Shown here piece by piece: positions 18,479-28,408 of a DNA stretch of 64,000 bases (the stretch's first letter is position 1; the number at the start of each line of letters is the position of its first letter). Below the pieces are notes generated by a model that was not told where the DNA came from, made no database searches, and saw only the letters and a program-made list of their open reading frames with translations. Source of the DNA: Dyadobacter sandarakinus (lineage in GTDB: Bacteria; Bacteroidota; Bacteroidia; Cytophagales; Spirosomataceae). Both the position numbers and the translations under genes were made by a program. The stretch spans positions 1,428,001 through 1,492,000 of the forward strand of contig NZ_CP056775.1 of assembly GCF_016894445.1 (NCBI RefSeq). The letters run 5' to 3'.

Positions 18479-20380
18479 TCAGCGGATGATCGTAATTGTA
18501 CCATTGACATTGCCGCTCGGCGTTTTAATAATGTACGGATAAGCGCCCGAGGCAACCAGTTTACTTTTATATGTCCCATCCCAGGGTGTGCTGTACCCGG
18601 GCGATTGGTACACCAGCTCTCCCCAGCGATTGTAGATCCGCACATCCAGGATCTGACCATCTCCATTAAAGATCTCAAACTTATCGTTCACCCCATCCCC
18701 ATCCGGTGTGAATGCAGTCGGTATATGCATTTTGTCAATAACCTTTACGATGGTCGACGTGTCTGCAATGCAACCCGCCGGAGAAGCAACTTGCACCGTA
18801 TAAACAGTCTCCTGATCCGGCGCGACCGTCACTACTTTCCCGTCCTGCCCTGTCACCACACCCGCAGGAGGCGTCCAATGATAAACGTAGGCATTACCTG
18901 CCGGTACAACTCTGGCCTCGATGTCAATCTGCGAGCCCCGGATCACTGTTTGCGAAAGAGGAAGATTTACCTGTAATTTTTCCTGCACAATCCTGGCCGT
19001 GTCGCTGCCGGTGCAGCCTGTATCATTATCTTTCAGGTTCAGGATAAAAGTACCGGACGAGCTTACATCCAGGCCAGCAGACTTCTCCGAAAGCGATTTA
19101 CCGTCAGCAATCCAGCTGAGCGCCAGCTTTCCTACATTGCCTCCGTTTGCAAGGAGCGTTACGGTTTCTCCCTCGCAGATCGTATCACGGTTCATGGTAA
19201 TTTCCGCCGGGACCGATGCATAGCTTACATGAACATTCTCAGAGGATGTATCCCGCGAACATTTTTCCGTATAACTTTTTACAACTGAATACAACCCGGT
19301 GTCCTGAACAGCAATCGTAGCGGTGGTGGCTCCCGGGATATTCTGCCCATTGAGCTGCCACTGGTACGACCATTTATCAGACGCGGCAGTTTCCAGTTCA
19401 ATCGTTTTTTCCGGGCAAAATGCCACATTCCGCACAGGCTGAGATCCCATCATAATCACCGGCGGCTCCGGCTGATCATCATTGCAGTCAATCACCAGCA
19501 GCTGGAAATCCCGCCGTACCTGCCCGATCTTTTTGCCGGCGCGGTACTCGTCACATTGTATGGCAAAAACATAAAGTCCTACGTGGCTTGCATTGACGGA
19601 AAGAATACCTGAATTGCTGATTGCCAGCGGACTCGATCCGGGAATCATATTGGCATCGGAAATGCCGGCCGACCAGCTTACCAGCGGAAAGCTGCTTTTG
19701 GGAGTGTCGTCGCCATAAATGTTGATCTGATCCGTATGACCGCGCATCGGCGTAACCAGTGAGTATCTGAGTTCATCGCCGTCCGCGTCGGTGGCCGACA
19801 TGTTCATGGAAAAAGGACGGTTATTGCATATGTACTGACCATTCGGAGAAAGAAACCGGGGAGATGCGTTCCGGGTAGTGAGCGGCGGAAATTCGAGGTA
19901 AAAGACCATCCCATTTTCTCCCGGTGCAACAATATTATTGATGTCATCATTGCGGCAGCATCTTTCCCAGACAATGTAGTAGCCCGCCGGATCATTATAC
20001 TTTCCCGCATTCAATGCAAAATTTCCCCGGTACGTACCAATGGAGGTTTCAAGAGACCGGTAAGTAGCACAGGCTTTGTTCTGATACTGCATGTCGGTCG
20101 TGGAAACATACTCGACCGTCAGGCGATCCATCAGTACATTGTCTTTTTTACGAAAAATAAAAAGCTCTGCATTGACGTCGCGGTTGCCCGACACGTTGGG
20201 ACCGGGAATGATCAGGTTATTACTATCCCAGAATTGCACCAGCGTGATTTCGTACAGGTTGGATGCATTCAGCGGGCGCATTTTAAGCTCGCCGCCTACA
20301 ATATGATTTGCCGACACAGGTATCCGGAGGCCAGCGGCAAAAAGAAGTATGAATAGCGGGAAAAGTAGAGTTTTGACCAT
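18479..20380 (-). CDS. secreted Ig/PKD-like protein with type IX secretion C-terminal domain
   Basis: A 633-residue protein exported by Sec (signal peptide 1-24, ending PVSA) and then by the type IX system: the last 85-90 residues (PTAFTPDGDGVNDKFEIF, VRIYNRWGELVYQS, WDGTYKSKLVASGAYPYII) are the gliding-motility-associated C-terminal sorting domain, type B. The middle contains Ig/PKD-like beta segments with paired cysteines (YSVVKSYTEKC, TICEGETVTLLANGG). Such proteins are released or bound at the cell surface and often act as adhesins. Ligand unknown. Stands alone, divergent from the first SusC gene. Confidence 0.88.
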   Translation of the reverse strand: MVKTLLFPLFILLFAAGLRIPVSANHIVGGELKMRPLNASNLYEITLVQFWDSNNLIIPGPNVSGNRDVNAELFIFRKKDNVLMDRLTVEYVSTTDMQYQNKACATYRSLETSIGTYRGNFALNAGKYNDPAGYYIVWERCCRNDDINNIVAPGENGMVFYLEFPPLTTRNASPRFLSPNGQYICNNRPFSMNMSATDADGDELRYSLVTPMRGHTDQINIYGDDTPKSSFPLVSWSAGISDANMIPGSSPLAISNSGILSVNASHVGLYVFAIQCDEYRAGKKIGQVRRDFQLLVIDCNDDQPEPPVIMMGSQPVRNVAFCPEKTIELETAASDKWSYQWQLNGQNIPGATTATIAVQDTGLYSVVKSYTEKCSRDTSSENVHVSYASVPAEITMNRDTICEGETVTLLANGGNVGKLALSWIADGKSLSEKSAGLDVSSSGTFILNLKDNDTGCTGSDTARIVQEKLQVNLPLSQTVIRGSQIDIEARVVPAGNAYVYHWTPPAGVVTGQDGKVVTVAPDQETVYTVQVASPAGCIADTSTIVKVIDKMHIPTAFTPDGDGVNDKFEIFNGDGQILDVRIYNRWGELVYQSPGYSTPWDGTYKSKLVASGAYPYIIKTPSGNVNGTITIIR

Positions 20381-20821
20381 CAGCGGACTGCATCTTGGTT
20401 TTACATTAAATCAACTTACGGGCAAACAAGGGAATTTGTGGCAATTAACCATTTACCCGGGCAAAGGTCATACTTAAATTAAAATAAATATAGCTTTTAC
20501 ACATTCTTGCCCAATTACCGGACAGCACAGGATAGTCACGCCTGCCAAAGCCCATACTATTGTAAATGTTGCAATTCAAATCATTTATTGGATTATAATT
20601 GCAATACAACAATACCCCACGACTTTCCTTTACCGGTACCTTCCACGGAACCAACCTTTACCTTTCTCATTCTTAACGCTTTTTACCACCTAAAAAGACG
20701 CTATGGCTACAAACAGACGCTAAACACCAAAGTCCCGGATCCCTGCACAGGTTACGGCTGCCCGTACAGGCTGGTATGCAGCCGGTATTGCAAAAAGCCT
20801 CAACTATTCTACCCCTTACTT
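20381..20821. other. 441-base divergent region ahead of the first SusC gene
   Basis: Holds the 42-bp island element (20521-20562) and an 8-bp inverted repeat, TTGCAATT (20569-20576) and AATTGCAA (20597-20604), seven bases after it. An open frame runs through from 20507 into SusC, but the encoded stretch is not signal-peptide-like and I treat it as untranslated leader. Confidence 0.6.
20521..20562 (+). promoter_or_regulatory. island element copy A (upstream of SusC-1)
   Basis: GACAG, two bases, CAGGATAGT (20528-20536), 18 bases, TACTATTG (20555-20562). The same two-block pattern with identical spacing precedes the other three operons of the island (25802, 29944, 35121). The second block resembles the TAnnTTTG -7 box with one change, so this could be a promoter read by SigA with an activator or by an alternative sigma factor. 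Confidence 0.6.
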
Positions 20822-23800
20822 ATGAAAAAACTTCGACTTCCCGGCCCGCCTTTCACAGGCTGGCTAGCTGCCGGTTTGATACTGGCCCAACTCGTGCCCG
20901 GCCCGGTACTTGCCAGGACTGAATTTCCTCCTTACTTGACAGAACCCTTTCAAAATCCGGCTGACCGGATCGTGAAAGGAAAAGTGACAGACGAAAAAGG
21001 CGCCGCCCTGCCGGGCGTGAGCGTCATCCTCAAAGGTTCGAGTACCGGAACTGTCACCGATCCGGAGGGTAGCTACTCCCTCAACCTGCCCGATAATGCG
21101 ACCAACATCCTGGTATTTTCATTTGTCGGGTACCTTACACAGGAAGTTACCGCCGCCGCAAATCAAACCACCGCTGATGTTCAGCTGGCTGTGGACAACA
21201 AAGCGCTTGAAGAAGTGGTAGTTGTAGGTTACGGTACCCAGCGCAAGCGGGACATTACGTCGGCAGTGTCGGTGATCAACATGGACGACATTGGCGAAAT
21301 GCCGAAGTCCAACGTGACCCGCATGATCCAGGGCCAGGCGCCGGGCGTGATCATTAAACAAAAAAGCGGTACACCGGGCCAGCAGTTTGACGTCAAGGTA
21401 CGCGGCATCAGTTCGCTTGGTGCGGGAAGTGATCCATTGTATGTGATCGACGGATTTCCGGTCGGTATTTCGGTAGGTCAGAATTTAAACCCCAATGACA
21501 TCGAAACCATTTCGGTGCTCAAAGACGCAGCTGCGACGGCCATTTACGGGGCACGGGGAAGTAACGGCGTAGTGCTGATTACCACCAAGAGTGCGAAAGA
21601 AGGCAAAACAAGTCTCAATGTATCCATCGATTACGGCGTACAGAACGTTCCGGATTCCCGCAAAACCCATGTGCTGAATGGTCCTGACTTTGCACAATTC
21701 AAAAAAGAGGTGTTTATAGGCCGGTTCCAGTTGTCGAACCTGCGTCCGCCCAATCCTGACGAAATTCCCGCGGACTTCCGCGACCCGGCTGCTACCAAAT
21801 ACAGCACCAACTGGTTTGACCTGATCCTGAACAACAATGCACCGTACAAAGATGTGAACGTCACACTGATGTCGGGCAAAGGTCCGATTAAGTCTGTAGT
21901 CTCTGCCGGCTACTATAAGGAGGATGGTTCCCTTCAGTATACCGGCTATGAGCGGTCGTCGGTGCGCACCAACCTCAATGGTGACGTAAACAAGTACATC
22001 AATGTAGGCCTGAACCTGGCTGGCAGCTACTCCAAAAGCCGCGTTGCCAATACTGACGGCCGCAGCCAGGTTGTAGGACTTGCACTCATCAGCGACCCGC
22101 GCTATTCTCCCTACGATGAAAAGGGTGAACTCATACCTTATTATAATGGGGTCGGCGATGTCTTCGGTTTTCCAAATCCGCTTTACATGCTTAAAAACAT
22201 CAACCGCACCCGCAACATCGCCGATGTGCTTGCCAGTGGTTATGTTGAAGTCAGATTGCTGGAAGGTTTGCGGTTCCGGTCGTCGCTCAATGCCAAGATC
22301 AACTACAATACCTATAAAGAATACATACCCTCTACGATCGGTCTGGCTATTGCCACGGGCAGTGCAGGAGCGCCCCCGCGCCTTGCGACAGAACGGGACG
22401 ATTCGGAAGAGCTGCAAAACTATGCTGCGGACCAGCTGCTGACTTATGATCACAATTTTGGTGAAAACCATCATTTCGATGCCTTGCTGGGATACTCAGC
22501 ACAGCAGGAAACAGTAAAAGGATTGTACGGATCGGCCAACACTTTTCCTGACGACCTGGCCCCATACCTGGGTAATGGTACCATTCGGTCTTCCAACAGC
22601 ATGGAAAGGAAATGGACCATGATCGCCTACATTGCACGGGCCAACTATGCTTTTAAAGACAAGTACCTGGTTTCGGCTTCTATGCGCCGTGAAGGCAGCT
22701 CGCGGTTTTCGGAAGGGAACAAATTCGGCAACTTTCCGGCAGCTTCCGTGGGCTGGCGCATTTCGGAAGAACGTTTTGTGCCGAAAGCTTCCTGGCTTAC
22801 CGACCTGAAACTGCGCGCCAGCTGGGGCATGACTGGTAACAACAGCTACCAGGTGTCGGCCAACAATAACTTTGGCGTAGGTCAGAATGCGGGCAGCGAT
22901 GGAAATTACGCCAGTCTGGCCTTCCTCGGACTCAATAATTATGTGTTCAACAACACCGTCGTATCCGGCAAAACGGTCACCGGATTTGCGAACACGGAGC
23001 TGAGCTGGGAAAAGTCGAACCAGCTGGACATTGGTTTCGACCTCTCCACTTTCAACAACCGGCTGATTTTTACAGTTGAGTATTATAAAAAAATCACCAA
23101 CGACATGCTGCTGGGCTACAACATCCCGGCTGTCTCCGGATTTACCTCTACCCTGAAAAACCTGGGTAAAGTGCAGAACAAAGGTCTTGAAATTGCGGCT
23201 ACCTACCGCATTAAGGTGGGTCCGCTCAATCTGCGTACCAATGCGAATGTTACCATCAACCGTAACAAAATCCTGGCGATCCGCGGCCAGAACGATTTTC
23301 TGCTGCAGGGCAGCCAGTACGGCGGGTACAACATCCAGCAGGTAGGCCGACCTATCGGAATGATCTTCGGCTATCGCAAAATCGGTATTTTCAACACCCA
23401 GGCAGAAATCAATGCTGCACCATTGCAGGAAGGTGCCGTGCCGGGCGCCATGAAATTTGCCGATTTGCACGGGGCGGAAGATGGTGGCCCGGATGGGATT
23501 GTGTCTTATGATACCAAGGACATGACCGAGATCGGGAACCCTAATCCCAAATTTACCTGGGCATGGAATGTGGGTGGAGACTTCCGGCGGTTTGACTTCA
23601 ACATTATGCTGCTCGGTGCCTATAAGTTTGATGTGTACCGCAACATTGAGGCTTCCACCATGAACATGGACGGTGTGTTCAATGTACTGGAAAAAGCCAA
23701 AGACCGCTGGCGCTCACCCCAGGATCCCGGCTCCAATCCGAACGACAAGCATTCGCAGGGTGGAACAGACTACTTCAAGTGGTCACGCGAAAGCAGCGAC

Positions 23801-24046
23801 CGTTATGTTTACGACGGAACCCACACCTGGATCAAAAACGTGACCATCGGCTATACGCTTCCGCAGATGAAAGGCATTTTGTCGGATGCACGCGTGTTTG
23901 TAAATGCGGCTAACCTTTGGATTATCACCAAATATCCTGGTAACAATCCGGATGCAGGGGTGCGCGGCGGTACCGAGCTCAACAACGACGACGAGTCGTA
24001 CCCTGTGCCCAGAACCTTCTCTGCGGGTATTAAAGTCAATTTTTAA
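20822..24046 (+). CDS. SusC/RagA-type TonB-linked outer-membrane transporter (SusC-1)
   Basis: TonB-dependent importer that works with its SusD partner to take up oligosaccharides or other nutrients. Start chosen at ATG 20822 (MKKLRLPG), which gives a signal peptide ending near residue 31. The 1074-residue product has a carboxypeptidase-D-like N-domain (about 50-123), a TonB box (LEEVVVVGYGTQ, 129-140), a plug (about 145-250) with DPLYVIDGFPVG and KDAAATAIYGARGSNGV, and a 22-strand barrel ending FSAGIKVNF. SusD follows 11 bases later. Only about half like SusC-2, so the pairs probably differ in substrate. Confidence 0.93.
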   Translation: MKKLRLPGPPFTGWLAAGLILAQLVPGPVLARTEFPPYLTEPFQNPADRIVKGKVTDEKGAALPGVSVILKGSSTGTVTDPEGSYSLNLPDNATNILVFSFVGYLTQEVTAAANQTTADVQLAVDNKALEEVVVVGYGTQRKRDITSAVSVINMDDIGEMPKSNVTRMIQGQAPGVIIKQKSGTPGQQFDVKVRGISSLGAGSDPLYVIDGFPVGISVGQNLNPNDIETISVLKDAAATAIYGARGSNGVVLITTKSAKEGKTSLNVSIDYGVQNVPDSRKTHVLNGPDFAQFKKEVFIGRFQLSNLRPPNPDEIPADFRDPAATKYSTNWFDLILNNNAPYKDVNVTLMSGKGPIKSVVSAGYYKEDGSLQYTGYERSSVRTNLNGDVNKYINVGLNLAGSYSKSRVANTDGRSQVVGLALISDPRYSPYDEKGELIPYYNGVGDVFGFPNPLYMLKNINRTRNIADVLASGYVEVRLLEGLRFRSSLNAKINYNTYKEYIPSTIGLAIATGSAGAPPRLATERDDSEELQNYAADQLLTYDHNFGENHHFDALLGYSAQQETVKGLYGSANTFPDDLAPYLGNGTIRSSNSMERKWTMIAYIARANYAFKDKYLVSASMRREGSSRFSEGNKFGNFPAASVGWRISEERFVPKASWLTDLKLRASWGMTGNNSYQVSANNNFGVGQNAGSDGNYASLAFLGLNNYVFNNTVVSGKTVTGFANTELSWEKSNQLDIGFDLSTFNNRLIFTVEYYKKITNDMLLGYNIPAVSGFTSTLKNLGKVQNKGLEIAATYRIKVGPLNLRTNANVTINRNKILAIRGQNDFLLQGSQYGGYNIQQVGRPIGMIFGYRKIGIFNTQAEINAAPLQEGAVPGAMKFADLHGAEDGGPDGIVSYDTKDMTEIGNPNPKFTWAWNVGGDFRRFDFNIMLLGAYKFDVYRNIEASTMNMDGVFNVLEKAKDRWRSPQDPGSNPNDKHSQGGTDYFKWSRESSDRYVYDGTHTWIKNVTIGYTLPQMKGILSDARVFVNAANLWIITKYPGNNPDAGVRGGTELNNDDESYPVPRTFSAGIKVNF

Positions 24047-24057
24047 CAGGACCAACA

Positions 24058-25566
24058 ATGAAAAAAATTACGATATCCGGGATGTTCCTGCTTAGCCTGC
24101 TGGCTACATCCTGCAATGAGAACTTTCTGAATCAAACAGATCCTACCAAGGTTGGTGTGGATGTCTTTTATAAGGATGAAGCGCAGGTAAACCAGGCATT
24201 AAACGGTGTTTACGGCACATTGCAGACTATCACCAACACTGCTTACCTGTTCGGCGAGTTTCAGACCGATAATACAACTGTAGACCTGAACCCGTCGGAC
24301 CGGGGTGGTGCGGGAGGTTGGGAAGCATTCGAATTTTCAACGGTCAATGCAGGGAATGGGGAGATTGCGACAGTTTGGAATAACTACTATGCTGCGCTCT
24401 ACAATCTCAACCTGACCCTCGAAAAAATGGAAGGCGCAACCCTGTCTGATGATGCACGCGGCAAGATCAAAGGCCAGCTGAAATTCATCCGTGCGTATCT
24501 GTATTTCAATCTCGTTCAATATTTCGGTGACGTGGTGATCGTAACCAATACGCTTGCAACTCCTGATCCGGCATTTGACCTCATTCGCTCCCCGCAGGCG
24601 GAAGTATGGGCGCTGGTAGAAAGTGACCTCAAAGAGGCTGTCACGTTGCTGCCGGCCGTATACCCCAGTGCTGCTGATAAAGGAAGGGTAACTAAGGGAG
24701 CTGCATTGGGCCTGCTGGGCAAAACCTATCTGACCAACAAGAAGTATGAAGACGCGATTACGACGCTGAAAGAGGTAACCAAGCTCGGGTATTCACTGAA
24801 TGCGAATTACGCGGATAATTTTGATCCTTCGCCCGCCAAAAAGAATGGTCCCGAATCCTTGTTTGAGATCCAGTACCAGGGCGACAATGACCTGGGAGAA
24901 TGGAGCAGTTTTGAATATGTATTCGCACCAAGGGTTTCCAAAGGTGCTGTGACCGGATATGCAAGCGGGTCAAACGGCGGACGCAATGCACCCACCAATG
25001 ATATCATAGCGGCGTACGAAAAAGGTGACCTCCGCAAGGATATTTCCCTGAAAACCGGCTTCACGCTGGAAGGTGTAAAGTACCCGGTGACCTACGTCAA
25101 CAAATACAATTACCCGCATACGATCGTCAACCGTACCAACACCAACTGGCCCGTGCTCCGCTATGCGGATGTATTGCTGATGCTCGCGGAAAGTATCAAT
25201 GAAGTATCCGGCCCAACCGGCGAAGCAGCAGATTATCTGAACCAGGTTCGCAAGCGTGCAGGACTGGAACCACTCGCCGGTCTCGACAAGACCGCATTCC
25301 GAACTGCCGTCCTCAAAGAGCGGCGTGTTGAACTAGCTTTTGAAAACCAGCGCTGGTTTGATCTGCGGCGTACAATGACGCCGGCGCAATGGGCTGCATT
25401 CATGAATGCGCATGGAGCCAAGGAACGCGCGAATCCAACAATCGCCCGTGGGAATGTGCCATTCAATTCAACCGATTATGTATTTACCGAAAATGAGTAC
25501 TACCTGCCCATACCGGCGCCTCAGATTCTGATCAATGCGAAGCTGACACAAAATCCCGGCTACTAG
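24058..25566 (+). CDS. SusD/RagB-type nutrient-binding lipoprotein (SusD-1)
   Basis: Surface lipoprotein lid of the neighbouring SusC-1 channel. The 502-residue protein has a lipobox ending at Cys19 (LLATSC), the SusD N-terminal TPR-like part (GQLKFIRAYLYFNLVQYFGDV) and the C-terminal signature of the family (WPVLRYADVLLMLAES, NQVRKRAGL, LKERRVELAFENQRWFDLRR). Starts 11 bases after SusC-1, so they are co-transcribed. A strong hairpin follows the stop. Ligand cannot be told from sequence. Confidence 0.93.
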   Translation: MKKITISGMFLLSLLATSCNENFLNQTDPTKVGVDVFYKDEAQVNQALNGVYGTLQTITNTAYLFGEFQTDNTTVDLNPSDRGGAGGWEAFEFSTVNAGNGEIATVWNNYYAALYNLNLTLEKMEGATLSDDARGKIKGQLKFIRAYLYFNLVQYFGDVVIVTNTLATPDPAFDLIRSPQAEVWALVESDLKEAVTLLPAVYPSAADKGRVTKGAALGLLGKTYLTNKKYEDAITTLKEVTKLGYSLNANYADNFDPSPAKKNGPESLFEIQYQGDNDLGEWSSFEYVFAPRVSKGAVTGYASGSNGGRNAPTNDIIAAYEKGDLRKDISLKTGFTLEGVKYPVTYVNKYNYPHTIVNRTNTNWPVLRYADVLLMLAESINEVSGPTGEAADYLNQVRKRAGLEPLAGLDKTAFRTAVLKERRVELAFENQRWFDLRRTMTPAQWAAFMNAHGAKERANPTIARGNVPFNSTDYVFTENEYYLPIPAPQILINAKLTQNPGY

Positions 25567-25575
25567 TATTTGCCC

Positions 25576-25624
25576 ATTGCAGCTTTCCCGGAAGCACAGG
25601 GCTGCCCGGGAAAGCTGCAATTTG
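25576..25624 (+). terminator. strong hairpin after SusD-1
   Basis: A perfect 16-bp inverted repeat (25576-25591 with 25606-25621, loop of 14) starts ten bases after the SusD-1 stop. The T-run is short, so it may act as a terminator or as an mRNA 3'-end stabiliser. Confidence 0.65.
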
Positions 25625-25801
25625 AAAGTTAGCAAGTAAATAATGGACAAAAACGTTATTACAACAATGATTTTCCTTAACTTACAGCTTGTTAGCATTT
25701 TTCCATTCTGCAAACGTCAAAAATCAGCATCTGCACCCATGACGGAACATCTACCGGTAATATTTAAATGCACTCCTGGCACATTGAGCTTGTAATAACA
25801 A

Positions 25802-25843
25802 GACACAGCAGGACAGTGCCCTCCGGTATTCGCGATTTTTTTG
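25802..25843 (+). promoter_or_regulatory. island element copy D (upstream of the cytochrome/DUF1501 operon)
   Basis: GACAC, two bases, CAGGACAGT (25809-25817), 18 bases, TTTTTTTG (25836-25843). The first block is 7/9 or better to the others; the second keeps only the terminal TTG plus T, so this is the weakest copy. It lies 53 bases before the gene. Confidence 0.4.
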
Positions 25844-25896
25844 CAGCATCCGCATCATCTTTTTTCAGCATTTCCTACCCTTAATCATTTCATATC

Positions 25897-28266
25897 GTGC
25901 TACTTCAGGCTGGCGAAACTTTTTGGCTTTGGCAATTCCTGGGACGCTTACACCCATTGATGGTCCACTTCCCGGTTGGACTGCTTTGCGTTGCCCTTTT
26001 ACTTGAAATCCTCGATTGGCGTAAAAAATCCGGTACCCTGCGGGAAGCAATCAATATCCTGACGGTAGTAGGTGCTCTCAGCGCCGTAGTGGCAGTAGTA
26101 TTTGGCTTGTTGCTGGCCAATTCGGAAGAGTCGGCCGGAGATACATTTGCAATCCATAAATGGGCAGGCATTGCTACCATGTCACTGTCCGTAATTGCCT
26201 GTCTGGCGATCCGCTTAAAACAGCGTATCATGTACCGGTCGGTTTTGCTACTGACCGTACTGGGGGTATCCTTTGCGGGACATTACGGCGCGCTGCTCAC
26301 GCACGGTGAAAACTACATTTCCGAAGTCCTTCCCTCATCCTCATCCGACGAGCATATGGTAGAACCGGAAGGAACGGACGAGCCGGATTTCGTCATGACT
26401 AACAACGGAGCCCTCTCGCCCGATCAGGTGCAGCAGCTCAATGTGGAAGTAAGGACCATCCTTGCACATAACTGTTACAGCTGCCATAGCGAAACCAAAA
26501 TCAAAGGCGATCTCCGCCTCGACAGCAAGGAAGCTGTGATGCAGGGCGGTGAGCATGGCGCCGTAGTCGTACCCGAACATCCCGACAAAAGTGAGATGAT
26601 CCGCCGCATCACATTGCCACGGAATGACAAGGAGGCCATGCCAACCAAGGGAAAACGGCTGACCGAGCGGGAAGTGAAGGTGCTTAAATTCTGGATCGAG
26701 AAGGGGGCTCCCTGGCCAGACGGCAAGCTGAAAAGCATTTACCGCGTAGCATCCCTTGAACCGAGAACCCCCGAGATCCCGGCTGCTTCGGGCGGCATTG
26801 ACAAACCCATCGACCGGTTTGTTAATGCGTATTTTGTAAAAAACAAGATCAGCTGGAAGCCGGTCGTTGACGATCGTACGTACATCCGGCGCGTATACCT
26901 CGACATTGTGGGATTGCTGCCATCGCCCGAACAGGTTGACACCTTCCTCGCAGACAGTCGGCCCGACAAACGTGAGCTACTGGCCAAAGAGCTCCTTAAC
27001 CGGAACAGCGACTATGCCCAGCACTGGCTTTCTTTCTGGAATGATGCGCTTCGCAATGATTATACCGGCACAGGCTACATTACGGGCGGCAGGTTCGACA
27101 TTACCAAATGGCTGTACACTTCCCTGGAAGTGAATAAGCCCTACAACTTCTTCGTGCGCGAGCTGATCAGTCCAACCAAGGATTCCGAAGGTTTTATAAA
27201 AGGTATCAAATGGCGCGGTACTATTAACTCAAGTCAGCGCACCGAGATGCAGGCGGCACAAAATGTATCACAGGTACTGCTCGGCCTTAATCTCAAATGT
27301 GCATCCTGCCACGACAGCTTTGTCAGCGACTGGAAACTGGCCGATGCCTATGCATTTGCCAACATCTTTGCAGACACCTTACTGGAAATTAACCATTGTG
27401 ATAAACCGACAGGAAAAATCGCCGGTACCCGCATGCTCTTTCCCGAGCTGGGCGAAATCAGTGTAAATGCAAGTACCGAAAAACGCTTGCGCCAGCTGGC
27501 AGACCTGCTGGTACAGCCCAAAGATGGCAGGCTCTACCGCACTGCCGCCAACCGGATCTGGGCACAGCTGATGGGCCGGGGAATTGTGGAGCCGGTTGAC
27601 GTGATGGATAATGTACCCTGGAGCGAAGACCTGCTCGACTTCCTGGCCTCTGACTTTGCGGCGACAGGCTATGATATGAAAAAGCTGATCTACAACATCG
27701 TTACCTCCAAAACGTACCAGCTGCCTTCATCTTCTGTAAAAGAAGCGCAGGATATTGTAGCTCAGAATTACAGGTTTACCGGTATGGTTCGCCGCAGATT
27801 ATCGGCCGAGCAGTTCTCGGATGCGATCAGTACCGCATTCACGCCCATGTATGCCGACTCGGCAGTAATGTACAAGTCCCTTCCTGCGGACATCAAAACA
27901 AAGCTGCCTTTTGCGCGCGCTTCGGTGGTGAAGAACGATCCGTTTTTAACTTCACTCGGCCGGCCCAATCGCGAAACGGTAAGTACCAGTCGTACTTCGC
28001 AGGCCAATCTGCTGCAGGCGCTTGAACTTACGAACGGGGACAAATTTACGGAGACCTTGAAGGCAGGGTCCAAAGTATGGAAAGTGAAGTACCCGACGAC
28101 AGACCTGCTGGTAACCGAGCTCTACCGGAAAGCACTCAGCCGAAAACCGGTACCCAATGAGATTGCCGCAGCTAAACGAATTCTGGGTCCAAAGCCAAGT
28201 GAAGAAAGCATCCAAGACCTGGTTTGGGCCATTGCGCTGGTGCCGGAGTTTCAGTTGATCTACTAG
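25897..28266 (+). CDS. membrane-anchored c-type cytochrome with DUF1549 and DUF1553 (planctomycete-type)
   Basis: A 789-residue protein starting at GTG 25897 (an in-frame stop lies just upstream). Order: four membrane helices resembling DUF2231 (about 13-135, with RLHPLMVHFPVGLL); a cytochrome domain of the PSCyt1 type with haem motif CYSCH at 193-197; DUF1549 (about 300-500) with a second CASCH at 468-472; and DUF1553 (about 510-789) with RTAANRIWAQLMGRGIVEPVD. These families occur in Planctomycetes and Cytophagales next to DUF1501 genes and are linked by context to carbohydrate breakdown, but their reaction is unproven. Electron transfer from a periplasmic substrate to the membrane is the likely role. 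Confidence 0.85.
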   Translation: MLLQAGETFWLWQFLGRLHPLMVHFPVGLLCVALLLEILDWRKKSGTLREAINILTVVGALSAVVAVVFGLLLANSEESAGDTFAIHKWAGIATMSLSVIACLAIRLKQRIMYRSVLLLTVLGVSFAGHYGALLTHGENYISEVLPSSSSDEHMVEPEGTDEPDFVMTNNGALSPDQVQQLNVEVRTILAHNCYSCHSETKIKGDLRLDSKEAVMQGGEHGAVVVPEHPDKSEMIRRITLPRNDKEAMPTKGKRLTEREVKVLKFWIEKGAPWPDGKLKSIYRVASLEPRTPEIPAASGGIDKPIDRFVNAYFVKNKISWKPVVDDRTYIRRVYLDIVGLLPSPEQVDTFLADSRPDKRELLAKELLNRNSDYAQHWLSFWNDALRNDYTGTGYITGGRFDITKWLYTSLEVNKPYNFFVRELISPTKDSEGFIKGIKWRGTINSSQRTEMQAAQNVSQVLLGLNLKCASCHDSFVSDWKLADAYAFANIFADTLLEINHCDKPTGKIAGTRMLFPELGEISVNASTEKRLRQLADLLVQPKDGRLYRTAANRIWAQLMGRGIVEPVDVMDNVPWSEDLLDFLASDFAATGYDMKKLIYNIVTSKTYQLPSSSVKEAQDIVAQNYRFTGMVRRRLSAEQFSDAISTAFTPMYADSAVMYKSLPADIKTKLPFARASVVKNDPFLTSLGRPNRETVSTSRTSQANLLQALELTNGDKFTETLKAGSKVWKVKYPTTDLLVTELYRKALSRKPVPNEIAAAKRILGPKPSEESIQDLVWAIALVPEFQLIY

Positions 28267-28408
28267 GTATTTCAGTATATGTTGAATATAGAAGATATTT
28301 ATCACCCATAATGTATGCTATGTATGTTCAATAATACGAAAAGTATATTATGTAGAATATGTGTTAAGAGCTATCATTCTGATCAATAAACAGATAATCT
28401 TTTTTGAA

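Larger units (their letters stand above)
25567..25896. other. 330-base gap between SusD-1 and the cytochrome gene
   Basis: Contains the SusD-1 hairpin and island element copy D. Nothing else gene-like was seen. Confidence 0.6.

Noticed and set aside
20507..20821. In-frame extension of SusC-1 by 105 codons
   Set aside because: The extension is hydrophilic and Cys-rich with no signal peptide, while ATG 20822 gives a proper one. The region also holds the island element and an inverted repeat.
21485..23470. Two long antisense frames (about 325 codons each) inside SusC-1, and a similar one inside SusC-2
   Set aside because: They follow the reverse complement of strongly coding sequence, have no domain features and lie fully inside conserved genes.
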